A stretch of DNA of 64,000 nucleotides from Clostridiales bacterium (lineage in GTDB: Bacteria > Bacillota > Clostridia > Christensenellales > Aristaeellaceae): assembly GCA_012837965.1 (NCBI GenBank), contig DUQF01000006.1:1-64000 (forward strand), in the 5' to 3' direction. Below are positions 7,171-17,300 of the stretch, piece by piece (the stretch's first letter is position 1; every line of letters begins with the position of its first letter). The position numbers and the translations under genes are program-made. The notes beneath the pieces are model-generated. The model saw only the letters and a list, made by a program, of their open reading frames with translations, did not search any database and was not told where the DNA came from.

Positions 7171-10100
7171 TCAAACTCCCACGGTGCGCCATTTTAGAGC
7201 AAGGCCGCCAGAGAGCGTTACAAAATCGAAGTACCCATTACTGGTTGTTCCAATGGACAGCGTGTCCGTTACGCGTGCACGGGTGATGTACATATCATTG
7301 TTGGAAATATACGCTACCTTCTCATTGTTGTCTTTAAAGGCCATTTCTGTGTTTGTGATCTCCGTTTTGAAACTGCTGCCCGTCACACCAATGGACAAGG
7401 AATTTCCGTTGAAATTCATGTAACCGTTAATTGTGCTTTTGAAGTTCGCCACATCACTTGTGAGAGCGTTGACCTCCCCGGTAACAGTGGCCACCTTTGA
7501 AGCGACCTCTTGTGTAATTTCAACTTTGAAGTTAGACGCAGTTTGTTCCACGGTAGAAAAACGCTGCTCGATAGCGTTCTTGTCGCTATCGTAGCTGGTT
7601 TTTGAAACCTTCATGGCAATCTGATTCTGCAGCGTATTGATAGACGCGGTATTCTCCAGTGCAGCCTCAGAGGCATCGTTAGCAACGACCTGCGCGTTAT
7701 AGGCAACCTCATTCAGGTTTTTCAGCACACCGTCAATAATCATGTACAGTGGATGTTCAGGATAGAGATAAATGCCGGTTGAACTGTATAAAAGGCCGAG
7801 AGACAAGAAAGTAAGCGTCCCAGTTTCATCCGCAGGCGCTGATGTAATCCAGTTGTTGCTTGCTACAGTAAAAGAATTACCGGAAAGAGTACCGACCAGA
7901 TACGCGGTTGCCTTTGCCGTTCCCGTCCATGCGGTATTCCCTGTAATCGTACGCACCGATAATGACGGATAACAGAGGTAGTTATTTGATGAGGTGCCCC
8001 CAGCACTGATAGCAGAAGCTGCGTACAGGATCGGTTTGTCGATATGAAAGACTGCAGATGCAGTTAGCGGAAAGTACCCTTCAGCATCGCTTACAATGAG
8101 CTTGCCTGCATCAACCGCGGCCTTGGCAGTGATGAGGTTGTAAAAGCGTATACGGTCGTAAGTATTGGTATCGTAATTTGCGTTAGCCCACCAGCCTGTG
8201 TATTGTGCGCCACCCACGATTGCGTTTACTCGATAGGTTAAGTGAACAGCGTTGCCAGCGGCGTAGTGTGTAGACAGCCTGATAGTCCCGCTGTAGTAGC
8301 AGGGGATATCGCCCGTTGCTGTGCCGTTAGATAGAGTAAGATTCAGCGTTGCCGTTCCCGTACTGTTATATGGCAGCCAGTATAGGATTTGCTGACCGTC
8401 ATTGAGAGACGAAAACGACGCTGTGCCGGTCCATGCGCCTGTAGCTGCGGTTTGTGTTCCAACAATGACTTCATTTCTGCTTGCCGCACTGGAGGCGAGC
8501 TCATGAGCAGCATCCGCTTTTCCTATCGCTTCTGCTGCGTTCTCTTCAATCTGCTGTACGCGCAGGTTAATCCCTGTGTTGCTGGATAAATCCAGATTCT
8601 TGCCAAAGTCTGAAGACACATGACTGGTGGTGATTACACCGGCTTTAATGTTCGAACCGGTAATCGTGCTGGCAGCAATCTCTGCTCCGGTAATGGTCCC
8701 TGCAAGAATTTCATTGGCGGTAATGGTCTTGGATGCTATCTCCTGGGCAGTAATGGCGTGTGCCACGATTTTGTCCGCAGTAATTGTCCGTTCCGTTAGT
8801 ACATAGCCATCAATGGTATCCACCTGTGTAGAGACCAGCTCGCCCATATTGTTGATGGCGTAGACTAGGCTCTGATCAGTTCCCCGGATAATGAGCCGCT
8901 CCACAGACAGGACACCCGTTGTGATGCGATTTGCTGATAGCTCGATGATCTTCGCATCCGTGATACTGGCATCCGCAATCTGTGCTGTACCGACTGCACC
9001 GTTTTGAATGAGGGCTGCAGTAATCGCGCCAAGGGCAATCTTGGCTGTGTCCACAGCGGCATTGTCAATCTGCGCGTTGGTGATGGCGGCCTGAGCAATC
9101 TTTGCCGTGGTAACGGCTAGATTGGTAATCTTCGCGGAATCGACGGCCAGATCAGCAATCTTGGCATTGGTGATGGCACCATCGAGAATCTTTGCGTTGA
9201 CGATGGCAGCATCCTGGATGTTTGCTGTTCCGATTGCCGCCCCAGCGACCTTGGCATTGGTAATGGCTGCATCACGAATTTGCGCGGAATCAACCGCTGC
9301 GTTCTGGATGTTTGCCGTTCCTACAGCGGCTTCCGCAATCTTGGCGTGGATGATAGCGCCATCCTGAATATTAGCGCTCAAGATTTCACCGTTGCCGATA
9401 TGCGCAGAGGTGATGACCCCCTCCTCAATTTGAGCGCTGCCAATGGAGCCTTCCTTGATTTTTGCGCGTTCAATTGCAGCGTCCTCAATCTGTGCGGTAC
9501 CGATTGCAGCATTTCCAATTTTTGCCTGCGTGATGGCCGCTGTCTGAATCTGAGCGGAACCGATGGCCGCTTCGCCAATCTTGGCGTGCGTGATGGATGC
9601 ATCCTGAATGTGCGCGGTTTCAATAGCCGCCATTTTAATCTGCACGGATCCGACAGAGCCGCTCTGCAGTTGTCCGGTACCGACCGAATTGATGGCCAGC
9701 TTGCTTCCAGTGATAATGCCGCTGGGAAGCTGACGTGAGGAGATCACATTGCCTTCCACCGTATCCGCCACAGTGCCCAGCGTCATGCTGGTGTATTTCT
9801 CCATCAGACAGTCATAGGTGTACTGCGTCATCCGCATAGACACCCATACGCCCACGCGGGGAGCAATCACCCGAACAGCATCACCAAGAAAGATATTCTG
9901 CAAGAACCCATATTCACGGTATTCTTCCGTGTCGGCACAGTTGATAAAGCTGACGGTTAAGGTCACGGTCGGCGTGTCACACCCGGCATCAAACTGTGCC
10001 TGTGCGGCTTTTCGCATGGCTGTATAGCACTGTGCTTTTGTCTTTACATCATCACCGTCGGTCTGCTCTTTTGCGTCTGATACAGGCAGATTGATCCATT

Positions 10101-11133
10101 TGGGATGCGGATAGGAATTAATGAGCGGGCTGTCGATGAAAAGCTCCGGCAGATAGAGCACTTCGCCATCTGCGTCCTCGCCGGTCGGCATAATGCGTGT
10201 GACCACATCCGTCAAGTCAATATCATAAGAAATGCCAAGCAGGTTCTTGGCCTGCCTGATCTGAACGTTGCTGTCTTTTCCGACTCGTTTTACCAAAAAC
10301 ACATCGTACCAGTCTCGGGTCAGTTCACCGCCATACTTCTCCACCACGCCGCCTTCACCTAAGATGGCATCGACAGGATTCACATTCTGGAACTCCACTT
10401 CCTCGGCCTTGGTGCTCAGATCCGAGTAGAAGGTAAAATCATGCGCGGACAGGCAGGAAGAAGAGAGCGTCTGCACAACAGAAGCCCCCACCACAGAGGA
10501 TGAGGGCTTGTAAGACTTAATCATGTTATCGAGCAGGTCGTAGAACAGATGCCGGGCGTAGACTGTGATTTTATCCAGTTCTGGAACGATACGGTAAATG
10601 CGGAATGGCTGATCCCGCAGTTGTCGCGCTGTTACCACAGACGATACAGCGGCTGAATACGAGCCTTCTTTGTGATCAAACACCAGATAGGTGGTATCCA
10701 TATACCCGTGCTTCCCGTCAGGAGCGGTAACCTCATACCAGCTGGCATTGGTTTTGGCCACGATCTGGACTTTGGAGCCGTTCTTGTAAGCGGCCAGAAC
10801 CTTATTGCTTCTGCTGGGGCCGGAGCGGAGGTTAAGCGTGCCTTTCTGCGTTTCCGCGCCGGAGAAGTCGGTATGGATGCGATAGATCTCGGTACCGCTA
10901 TCATCACCAGGCGCTGAAAAGTTCACTCGTGGTGTGGTTGCAGACGGTACAGGAGCACGTATGATACAGCCCTCCACCAGCCGCTGCCATTTTCCGGCGT
11001 CGTCGATAGGATGCACGAGTTCCAGTTCATACTCGCCGTTCAGCGTTTCGGTCACGGTTGCGGACAGCGGATCAAGCGTGCCGTTGCCGTTGGTGGAAAA
11101 GTCGGTACAGTCGGCGGGATAGACGCAGATCAT
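7171..11133 (-). CDS. Tail tip protein Tal (endopeptidase tail) with SH3 insert
   Basis: A 1320-aa baseplate/tail-tip protein. The N-terminal about 350 residues follow the prophage endopeptidase-tail fold (DPLSATVTETLNGEYELELVHP). They are interrupted at about 95-160 by an SH3b wall-binding insert (GTLNLRSGPSRSNKVLAAYKNG...WYEVTA). Residues about 470-740 consist of short repeats of the AAIGTAQIEDAAI type, followed by a fibre-like region, a carbohydrate-binding-like segment and a C-terminal coiled coil. It is the gene downstream of Dit in the standard order, but here an XRE regulator and an ATPase gene separate the two. Confidence 0.88.
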   Translation of the reverse strand: MICVYPADCTDFSTNGNGTLDPLSATVTETLNGEYELELVHPIDDAGKWQRLVEGCIIRAPVPSATTPRVNFSAPGDDSGTEIYRIHTDFSGAETQKGTLNLRSGPSRSNKVLAAYKNGSKVQIVAKTNASWYEVTAPDGKHGYMDTTYLVFDHKEGSYSAAVSSVVTARQLRDQPFRIYRIVPELDKITVYARHLFYDLLDNMIKSYKPSSSVVGASVVQTLSSSCLSAHDFTFYSDLSTKAEEVEFQNVNPVDAILGEGGVVEKYGGELTRDWYDVFLVKRVGKDSNVQIRQAKNLLGISYDIDLTDVVTRIMPTGEDADGEVLYLPELFIDSPLINSYPHPKWINLPVSDAKEQTDGDDVKTKAQCYTAMRKAAQAQFDAGCDTPTVTLTVSFINCADTEEYREYGFLQNIFLGDAVRVIAPRVGVWVSMRMTQYTYDCLMEKYTSMTLGTVADTVEGNVISSRQLPSGIITGSKLAINSVGTGQLQSGSVGSVQIKMAAIETAHIQDASITHAKIGEAAIGSAQIQTAAITQAKIGNAAIGTAQIEDAAIERAKIKEGSIGSAQIEEGVITSAHIGNGEILSANIQDGAIIHAKIAEAAVGTANIQNAAVDSAQIRDAAITNAKVAGAAIGTANIQDAAIVNAKILDGAITNAKIADLAVDSAKITNLAVTTAKIAQAAITNAQIDNAAVDTAKIALGAITAALIQNGAVGTAQIADASITDAKIIELSANRITTGVLSVERLIIRGTDQSLVYAINNMGELVSTQVDTIDGYVLTERTITADKIVAHAITAQEIASKTITANEILAGTITGAEIAASTITGSNIKAGVITTSHVSSDFGKNLDLSSNTGINLRVQQIEENAAEAIGKADAAHELASSAASRNEVIVGTQTAATGAWTGTASFSSLNDGQQILYWLPYNSTGTATLNLTLSNGTATGDIPCYYSGTIRLSTHYAAGNAVHLTYRVNAIVGGAQYTGWWANANYDTNTYDRIRFYNLITAKAAVDAGKLIVSDAEGYFPLTASAVFHIDKPILYAASAISAGGTSSNNYLCYPSLSVRTITGNTAWTGTAKATAYLVGTLSGNSFTVASNNWITSAPADETGTLTFLSLGLLYSSTGIYLYPEHPLYMIIDGVLKNLNEVAYNAQVVANDASEAALENTASINTLQNQIAMKVSKTSYDSDKNAIEQRFSTVEQTASNFKVEITQEVASKVATVTGEVNALTSDVANFKSTINGYMNFNGNSLSIGVTGSSFKTEITNTEMAFKDNNEKVAYISNNDMYITRARVTDTLSIGTTSNGYFDFVTLSGGLALKWRTVGV
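8640..9690 (-). repeat. Short tandem repeats in Tal gene
   Basis: Roughly 27-30-nt units encode the pattern (A/S)(A/V)IGTA(Q/N)I(Q/E)(D/N)AA repeated more than twenty times, probably a beta-helical or triple-stranded shaft. DNA identity between units is moderate, so they are ancient protein repeats rather than recent slippage. Confidence 0.85.
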
Positions 11134-11155
11134 GGGGTATCACCTCCAGAAGGGT

Positions 11156-11183
11156 AAAAGAAAGCGCCGCGTGATGCGACGCT
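11156..11183 (-). terminator. Terminator after XRE regulator gene
   Basis: On the minus strand AGCGTCGC-ATCA-CGCGGCGCT is followed by TTTCTTTT. It lies between the XRE gene and Tal, so the inserted regulator has its own transcription end. Confidence 0.7.
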
Positions 11184-11249
11184 GGGTTGTGGGTTTGATC
11201 TCTACAAACTGAAATTTGTTATTCCATTCTTGGTCATTACATACGCCAC

Positions 11250-11783
11250 TTAATCCTGAACAGCAATTTTGAAAAAGGATTTCTTACATCTGACCGAGTA
11301 CTTGAGCTCGTAATTATTATTTCCCATAACGATAGCATCATGTATTTCCTTGATTTCCTGTAAAATACTTTCCTCCGTCATATACCATCCAAGAAAAGTA
11401 TTCGTCGTACCCCAAAATGAATTCACCTGTTGGTTTTGTGCAAATAATGCATACTTCGGAGCCCGCTTCCCGCCCTTGTATTCTTGACTTTTCATTACCT
11501 TTGAGCACGTGGCGATTATCCCTTCGTTTGGAGAAACAATAGTAATAGCTCCCTCCGAAACTTTCGCTCCCACTTCATTTGTTAGAATCTCTGAACACAT
11601 CAGGCTGTCAAGAGATACGTTTAATTTTCGGGAAATGATTAACAGTTTTTCAACTTCGGGATATCCCTCATCGGATTCCCACTTAGACACAGCCTGCCTG
11701 CTGACGCCCATCATCTCTGCAAATTCTTCTTGTGACATATTATTGTCTTTTCGTATTTTTTTTAGATTCTCTGAAAAGCTCAT
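11250..11783 (-). CDS. XRE-family transcriptional regulator (cargo)
   Basis: A 177-aa protein with a Cro/C1 helix-turn-helix at residues 5-60 (NMSQEEFAEMMGVSRQAVSKWESDEGYP). The C-terminal domain of about 110 aa is soluble, has no recognised family, and reads like a sensor or oligomerisation domain. AAGGAGG precedes the ATG. It interrupts the Dit-Tal gene pair together with the ATPase gene upstream, so it is probably lysogenic cargo. A 6-1-6 palindrome lies 80 bp upstream and could be its operator. Confidence 0.82.
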   Translation of the reverse strand: MSFSENLKKIRKDNNMSQEEFAEMMGVSRQAVSKWESDEGYPEVEKLLIISRKLNVSLDSLMCSEILTNEVGAKVSEGAITIVSPNEGIIATCSKVMKSQEYKGGKRAPKYALFAQNQQVNSFWGTTNTFLGWYMTEESILQEIKEIHDAIVMGNNNYELKYSVRCKKSFFKIAVQD

Positions 11784-11864
11784 AGCTCACGCCTCCTTGT
11801 AATTGATAAGCTAATTCTCACACAGTAATGTAGATTTTTCTACCAACCAAAATTTGCATTTTGT

Positions 11865-11877
11865 CAACTTCAAGTTG
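11865..11877. promoter_or_regulatory. Palindromic operator candidate
   Basis: CAACTTCAAGTTG is a perfect 6-1-6 palindrome upstream of the XRE gene. On the minus strand it is followed immediately by TTGACA, a good -35 hexamer, though no clear -10 is seen. Autoregulation by the XRE protein is plausible. Confidence 0.45.
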
Positions 11878-11926
11878 CACTGCTGCTTCTTAGGTGAATC
11901 AGTAGACATTAGTAACAAATTCTAAT

Positions 11927-13216
11927 TTATCCTTGCAGACAGTTTTCGTCTAACAGAAAATCAATGAGTCCAATCCGGAGAATACCGTTCTCATCCGTCC
12001 AGCGTTTTCCGTAAGATTTGGAAACGACCATTTTCTGAAAAGAATCGCTCACGGCCTTCAGAGAACGCAGCTCGCTGTCTTGTTTCTGGCTGTCATCCAT
12101 GCGCAGCGCAGACTGGATATATACCATTTGGGAACCCTTTCTGGCAATAAAATCGATTTCCAAGCCTTTTTGTTCACGTTTTCCGTCGGAATTTGACTCT
12201 GTCACATTGACAACTCCTACATCTACCTGATAGCCACGGACGCGCAGTTCATTGTACAGAAGGTTTTCCATGATGTGAGTTTCTTCCTGCTGACGAAGTC
12301 CCAAGCGAATATTGCGCAGGCCAACATCCGTGCAGTAATACTTGGAGGGGTATTCAAAGTAACGCTTTCCTTTCACGTCATAGCGCTCGGCCTTTGAAAA
12401 CAGAAAGCTGTCCGTCAGATAGGTAAGATAGCTGCTAATAGTCTCCGAGTTCGTCTTTTCGGTTTTATGGCTGTTGACCGCGCGGGCAATTTTGCTGGCA
12501 TTGGTCAGCGAGCCTACCGATGAGCACAAACTGGTTGTCAATTCCCGCAAGACCTGCGGCAGGCCGATCGAATAGCGTTCCTCAATATCTTTGAAATAGA
12601 TTTCTTCAAACAGCTCATTCAGATATTGAAACTTCTCGTTCTCTGATTCAAGCCGCAGAAGATAGGGCATACCGCCGTATGTCATATACTCGTTGTAAGC
12701 ATCTGCCTTATCCAAACCGGATGCCTCATAAAATTCGCTGAAGGACAGCGGATAGATATGAATCACATCCCCTCTGCCGCGAAATTCCGTCATGACATCC
12801 TTGGAAAGCAGCTTTGAATTGCTTCCGGTCACATACACATCCACATTTTTCAGGTGCAGCAAACCATTCAGCACGCTGTAGAGGCGGGGAGGGTTCTCTT
12901 TGTCCTTAAGCTCCGCCTTCGATATGGCGTATTGAATTTCATCCAGAAACAGGTAATACTTCTTCTCCTTATCCGCGCACAGCGTCCGAACATGCTCAGA
13001 CAATATGTCCGGCGACCGAAAACGATCATTTTGATCGTCATCAAGGGCAATGGCAATCACATGCTCCTCATTTACTCCTTCGTTCATCAGGTACGCTTTG
13101 AACAAATCGAACAATAGGGTACTTTTGCCGCAGCGGCGAATGCCGGTGATGATTTTGATTCTGCCGTTCCACTGTTTTTTGATCAGTTGATTCAGGTATC
13201 TTTCTCGCTTTATCAT
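11927..13216 (-). CDS. AAA_14 / DUF4143 ATPase (cargo)
   Basis: A 429-aa cytoplasmic ATPase. Walker A is GIRRCGKS (about 25-32) and Walker B LFLDEIQ (about 89-95). A sensor region contains VTGSNSKLL. A DUF4143 helical domain (about 200-310) is followed by a C-terminal nuclease-like fold (LEIDFIARKGSQMVYIQ) that lacks a normal ExK. The TTG codon 18 nt upstream was rejected in favour of ATG after GGGTG. The family is widespread and poorly understood, often in mobile or defence contexts. It has its own promoter bracketed by two 19-bp repeats and lies between tail genes Dit and Tal. Confidence 0.87.
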   Translation of the reverse strand: MIKRERYLNQLIKKQWNGRIKIITGIRRCGKSTLLFDLFKAYLMNEGVNEEHVIAIALDDDQNDRFRSPDILSEHVRTLCADKEKKYYLFLDEIQYAISKAELKDKENPPRLYSVLNGLLHLKNVDVYVTGSNSKLLSKDVMTEFRGRGDVIHIYPLSFSEFYEASGLDKADAYNEYMTYGGMPYLLRLESENEKFQYLNELFEEIYFKDIEERYSIGLPQVLRELTTSLCSSVGSLTNASKIARAVNSHKTEKTNSETISSYLTYLTDSFLFSKAERYDVKGKRYFEYPSKYYCTDVGLRNIRLGLRQQEETHIMENLLYNELRVRGYQVDVGVVNVTESNSDGKREQKGLEIDFIARKGSQMVYIQSALRMDDSQKQDSELRSLKAVSDSFQKMVVSKSYGKRWTDENGILRIGLIDFLLDENCLQG

Positions 13217-13239
13217 CTTTTCACCCGCTTTCAAGTCGA

Positions 13240-13315
13240 CATGTCGACCTAATTCCGATAAGCATCATAGCAGACACGAAGTCGAAAGTCAATCTACATG
13301 TCGACTTAATTCCGA
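13240..13315 (-). promoter_or_regulatory. ATPase promoter bracketed by 19-bp direct repeats
   Basis: CATGTCGAC(C/T)TAATTCCGA occurs at 13240-13258 and 13297-13315 with one mismatch. Between them on the minus strand lie TTGACT (13288-13293) and TATGAT (13264-13269) with an 18-bp spacer. One repeat abuts the -35 box and the other covers the start site. The downstream copy lies in a 14-bp palindrome, GTCGACATGTCGAC (13235-13248). The layout is that of a repressor-operator pair. Confidence 0.65.
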
Positions 13316-13330
13316 AAAAAACGTCAACCT

Positions 13331-14029
13331 TTATAGATACCGCCACTTCGGCCTCACGACTACCTTCGTCACCGTCCCGGACCAGCTTACGGCATTCATG
13401 CCAGACCTAAGCACCGGAAAATCTCCCGTCATATGGCTGTTCATCAGGGTACTGCCTTTATATGCTTCCTTTAGCACGCTATCCAGCACGATGCTGCCGG
13501 AAACGTCGGTCAATTCTACAATGGTTGTGCCGACCATGAGCGTGATGTCCCCGGAACCGTACACGGTGATAATTGGCTCCGCGTACACGCTGCCCGGATT
13601 CGTCAGGGTGCTGCCAGAAGATGTGATGGTGATATCACTAACGTTGTCCTTGTACCAAAATGGAAAACAGCGGAAGTTCACCACAAAGGAACAGTGTGGG
13701 TTGCCTCGCAGCACCTTTTCGAACGGGATCTGATTAGCCACCCTAGCCTCGTAGTGACCGCCGGTACGGTTGGCAAAGGTTACAGTGCCTTTTCCCTTCA
13801 GCCACGCGGCGATAGCAGGAATCTGCGCTGGATCGGCAACAAAGCAGATGGCAGTCAAAATCATGTCATCGTATACATCCTCACCCTCAAGCCGAGTCAA
13901 ACTGCCCGGTCTGCCGGGAACGTTAGTCTGTGTACTTCGCTCAGCTGGAATGGTAATGGGAGGCTGCTCAGTCACATGAATGCCATACTGCCTGCAGTCC
14001 ACGCCATTCCAAAGGAAATAGTCGTTCAT
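13331..14029 (-). CDS. Distal tail protein (Dit)
   Basis: A 232-aa phage tail-family protein. It starts MNDYFLWNGVDCRQYGIHV, with the FxWNG start typical of Dit proteins, then the conserved GRPGSLTRLEG region and a galectin-like C-terminal half. It forms the hexameric ring joining the tail tube to Tal. It follows the tape measure and the DUF4314 gene in operon order. Confidence 0.88.
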   Translation of the reverse strand: MNDYFLWNGVDCRQYGIHVTEQPPITIPAERSTQTNVPGRPGSLTRLEGEDVYDDMILTAICFVADPAQIPAIAAWLKGKGTVTFANRTGGHYEARVANQIPFEKVLRGNPHCSFVVNFRCFPFWYKDNVSDITITSSGSTLTNPGSVYAEPIITVYGSGDITLMVGTTIVELTDVSGSIVLDSVLKEAYKGSTLMNSHMTGDFPVLRSGMNAVSWSGTVTKVVVRPKWRYL

Positions 14030-14045
14030 CGGAAATCCTCCGTAA

Positions 14046-14075
14046 CGGAAAGAAGCCGCCCGTCATGAGCGACTT
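14046..14075 (-). terminator. Hairpin between DUF4314 gene and Dit
   Basis: AAGTCGCTC-ATGA-CGGGCGGCTT forms a stem with two wobble pairs followed by CTTTCC. It is an imperfect terminator and may only attenuate. Confidence 0.45.
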
Positions 14076-14091
14076 TCCTTATGATAATATG

Positions 14092-14322
14092 TCAGTCGAT
14101 TCGTTTGATTCGGTCAATGCCGTGAATGGCGGCCAAGGTTGAACCGTTTTCCCAGGCCACATGAATCCCACCTGCATCATCCACGAGCGTGACCTTTCCG
14201 CGCATCCCGGTAGGCATGCTGCGGTATGGATCATTCATTTCAATCAGCTCAACCGTGCAGCCCGGGGGATACTCCTCACGAAGCCGCTTTAACACCTCCG
14301 GCCTAATATGCATTGCGAACAT
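14092..14322 (-). CDS. DUF4314 protein
   Basis: A 76-aa protein matching DUF4314 (RPEVLKRLREEYPPGCTVELI...GMRGKVTLVDDAGGIHVAWENGSTL), a small beta-barrel family seen in clostridial phages and plasmids; function unknown. The start was chosen because GAGGAGG lies 8 nt before this ATG. The untranslated leader contains the GCTTGACTTT-N10-AGAGTGAGTAAT element also found before the gene starting at 36723. It lies between tape measure and Dit. Confidence 0.8.
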   Translation of the reverse strand: MFAMHIRPEVLKRLREEYPPGCTVELIEMNDPYRSMPTGMRGKVTLVDDAGGIHVAWENGSTLAAIHGIDRIKRID

Positions 14323-14352
14323 GGCGCCTGCCTCCTCTCGTTTGAGTAGCGT

Positions 14353-14385
14353 ATTACTCACTCTAAAGCTTCTAAAAGTCAAGCA
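14353..14385 (-). promoter_or_regulatory. Shared promoter-like element, copy 1
   Basis: Minus-strand TGCTTGACTTT and AGAGTGAGTAAT with a 10-nt gap equal the element at 36754-36786. TTGACT could serve as -35 and AGTAAT (18-bp spacing) as a weak -10. Confidence 0.5.
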
Positions 14386-14387
14386 GA

Positions 14388-17300
14388 TCATGCCATTCGG
14401 AGTCCGCGGCCCCTTTGCTGGCGGCGGGTCAGGGAAGCAATCTCAATAGCAAGTGAACGGATGTCCTGTTCATCTCGCACATAGAAATTGTTTCCTGACA
14501 GGTTGACGGAGGATGTGCTGTTGTAGGTTTTCCGGTTATCCGTTGTGCCAAAGGCGACACTGCCTTCCTTCGCTTCACCCGTCAAATAACGTGCAGCATT
14601 CCGGATGGTTCTGGCCTGCACACGGCTTTCCTGAAGCACCCCCTCTGCAAAACCCTTCATGGTCATGGAGCCAACCTCGTCCCGGAATACCTTTGATGGG
14701 GACGCAATCTTCAGTTCACGCTTAGCGGCATTCACAGCCGCGCGGGCAGCGGATTGCATGGCGTTGATCACACCGGAGCGTCCTGCCTGAATGCCTGCCC
14801 TCAGTCCGGACATCGCATTGATGCCTATGGACTGCAATGATAAGGGCGTCAGGCTGGAAGATAGAGCATTTTTTATGTTGGTAGCTACCAAGCGCCCAGC
14901 ACCGCTCATGTCATACGACGTCAGTGCTCCGGCTAGTCCGGCCATGGCACTTACTCCGCTTGCTAAAAAAGCATCAAATCCAAATGCGGCGGTGATAGCT
15001 GCTTCCAACTTATCGGCCACCGTTGCAGCATTCGTAGAAAAGTCATATCCGTCCATGCCAGAGCCGATACCCTCAGCGATGTATTCACCGGAGGGTTTCA
15101 TGCGCTCAGACGGGCTGTGAATGACGAAAGCGCTGTTGATGGCTGCTTCAAGATTAGCGGCGAGCGTTTCTGCACTGGTATCCCATCCAGCTTCCGTCAT
15201 GCCTTCCGCAATACCAGCAGTCACATTCTCGCCCACACCGACAGAGTCCAGATTCTTCACAAAATCCAGAATCGCAGTTAGGTTATCCATATCTTCCTGA
15301 CTGACCTGGTCGCCGTTCTGGATCGCTTTCACGACTTCAGCTACATACGTGGATAGCCGTGCCACGTTTTCGGAGTCAAAATCTAACTGCATTGAGCGGT
15401 CGAGTGTTTCCAGACGGGCAGTCGAACTGAATAGGTCCGTCAGCCATGCAAAATCAAGGAAGCCAGGATTCTTGAACGTCTCAATTCGCTTCTGCGCGGC
15501 ATCGATAAAGTCCATGAGGTTCATAGGAAGCACACCTGTCAGGGCAGTGCCTAGCTTTGTCATACCCAGCTGATCCACCTCGGCCACCTGCTCACGCATT
15601 TCCTTGATAGCCTCCGGTGCACCGGACACCTCTGTGGTGATAAGAATGTGCATGGTGCCATCCTGATCCAGAATGGCCACATCATCCGGTTTCAGCATAT
15701 CTTTGGTAACTGCGCTGACCGGGATTTCCTGACCATCCTTCCAGTATTTGACGCCGGGTTCATTCATGACACCGCTGGGATCCTGGTAGGCTTCACTCAG
15801 CCGCACAATGCCTTCCACTTCGACTTTATTATTTTGAAGCCAGCGGCGATACGCCAGCAGATCATAACCAGAAAGTCCGACCTGCATGTTCAGCGTAGGC
15901 TTTTTCACGCCTTCAGCTTCTTTGTACTCAGTGATGTAAGCGGTAAATTCCTTCATCAGTTCGGACTTATCGCATCCGGTGGCTTCAGAGAATTTCGTTA
16001 CGATGCCTTCCACCTGTGCGGATGAAAGTGCGGAAACATCCACGTTTTCTGCTTCTGCATACTTTGTGATCAGACCGACTACATTGGAAGGCTTCAAGGC
16101 CGCAGTAGATGCGCCCCCAGTGACTTCCTCATAGGCCAAAATGAAAGCCGTAATAGCGGATGGTGTCAGGTTTGAAGTGTCTGCGCCTTCCTTTTCCAGA
16201 TACTTGGTGATGTAGGCCGTGATCTCGTTCGGGGTGAGCTGTGTTACATCCGCACCCTCAGCCAGTTCCTTGTAGGCAGTGACCATAGCGGTCACGTTTG
16301 TGGGATTCAGCGCAGACACATCCGTTCCGGTTGTAGCCTCCGCGTATGTCTGAACATAAGCAACCAGCCCGTTTGGCGTAAGAGAGGTTTTGTCCACACC
16401 CTCCGGCTGTTCTGTGTACTTGCCGATGAAGGCATCTACAATGGGCTGCTGTTTCGTGGCATTTTCCGCTTCCGTATAACCGGTGATGACAGCGTCCGTT
16501 GTGATTGAGCCGGGATTGGCAGCCCATTCCTGCCAGCGTGCGATTGCGCCGGTCATGTCAAGGTCTGCAGCGATCTTCAGGACTTCCTCTCCGACAGCCG
16601 TGCCGAACATATCGTTTATACTCGTCAGATTAGGATCCCACTTGTTGGCCGTCAGGTATGTCTGGATCGCAGCTAACTGTTCCAAAGCAGAGGAGAAATC
16701 GATATCCGGGAACATCTTTTGGACTTCTGCTTCGCTCATCCCGCCATCCAGCAGGGATTGAATCTGTGTCAGCAGGGCAACATACTCTGTCAGAGCCCCC
16801 TCATCCATGCTGGCCGTCAACTTGTTCATCTCCGGCAGGAAGGCTTTCTTTTCCGCGTCCGTTGCTGCAGCACTATATTGACGCAGGAGCTGCATCAGGT
16901 CACCGACTTGAGTTTTCGCTTCCTGCACATTATCCTGTTCCCAGACAGGCGTTACGACATCGGCCATCAGCTGAGCATACTCCAGGGCGGCAGCGCGGCG
17001 ATCCATATTGTACTTAGCGTTTAGCTCATCCATAGCTTTTTGCTGTTCCGCGCTGTCCTTGATTAACTGGACGACTGCATATTCCTTGTCGTACTGCTCA
17101 TCCAGAGAAGCATTGACCGTAGCCATGCCTTCACCAGCGGCAACCAACGCATTCTCATAGACTTCCGCACCGACCTCTTGGCCTCGGGCCTGTGCACGGG
17201 CAACCTCAGCTTCCACTTTGTTCCGGATCGTATCAAAACCGTCCGTTTCTGCGACGGAGAGATGATATTTGACCTCGATTGCCTCGCGGGTATCGATGAG

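Noticed and set aside
9280..9738. 152-aa plus-strand frame opposite the Tal repeats
   Set aside because: Antisense reading of the tandem repeats in the Tal gene; no ribosome site.
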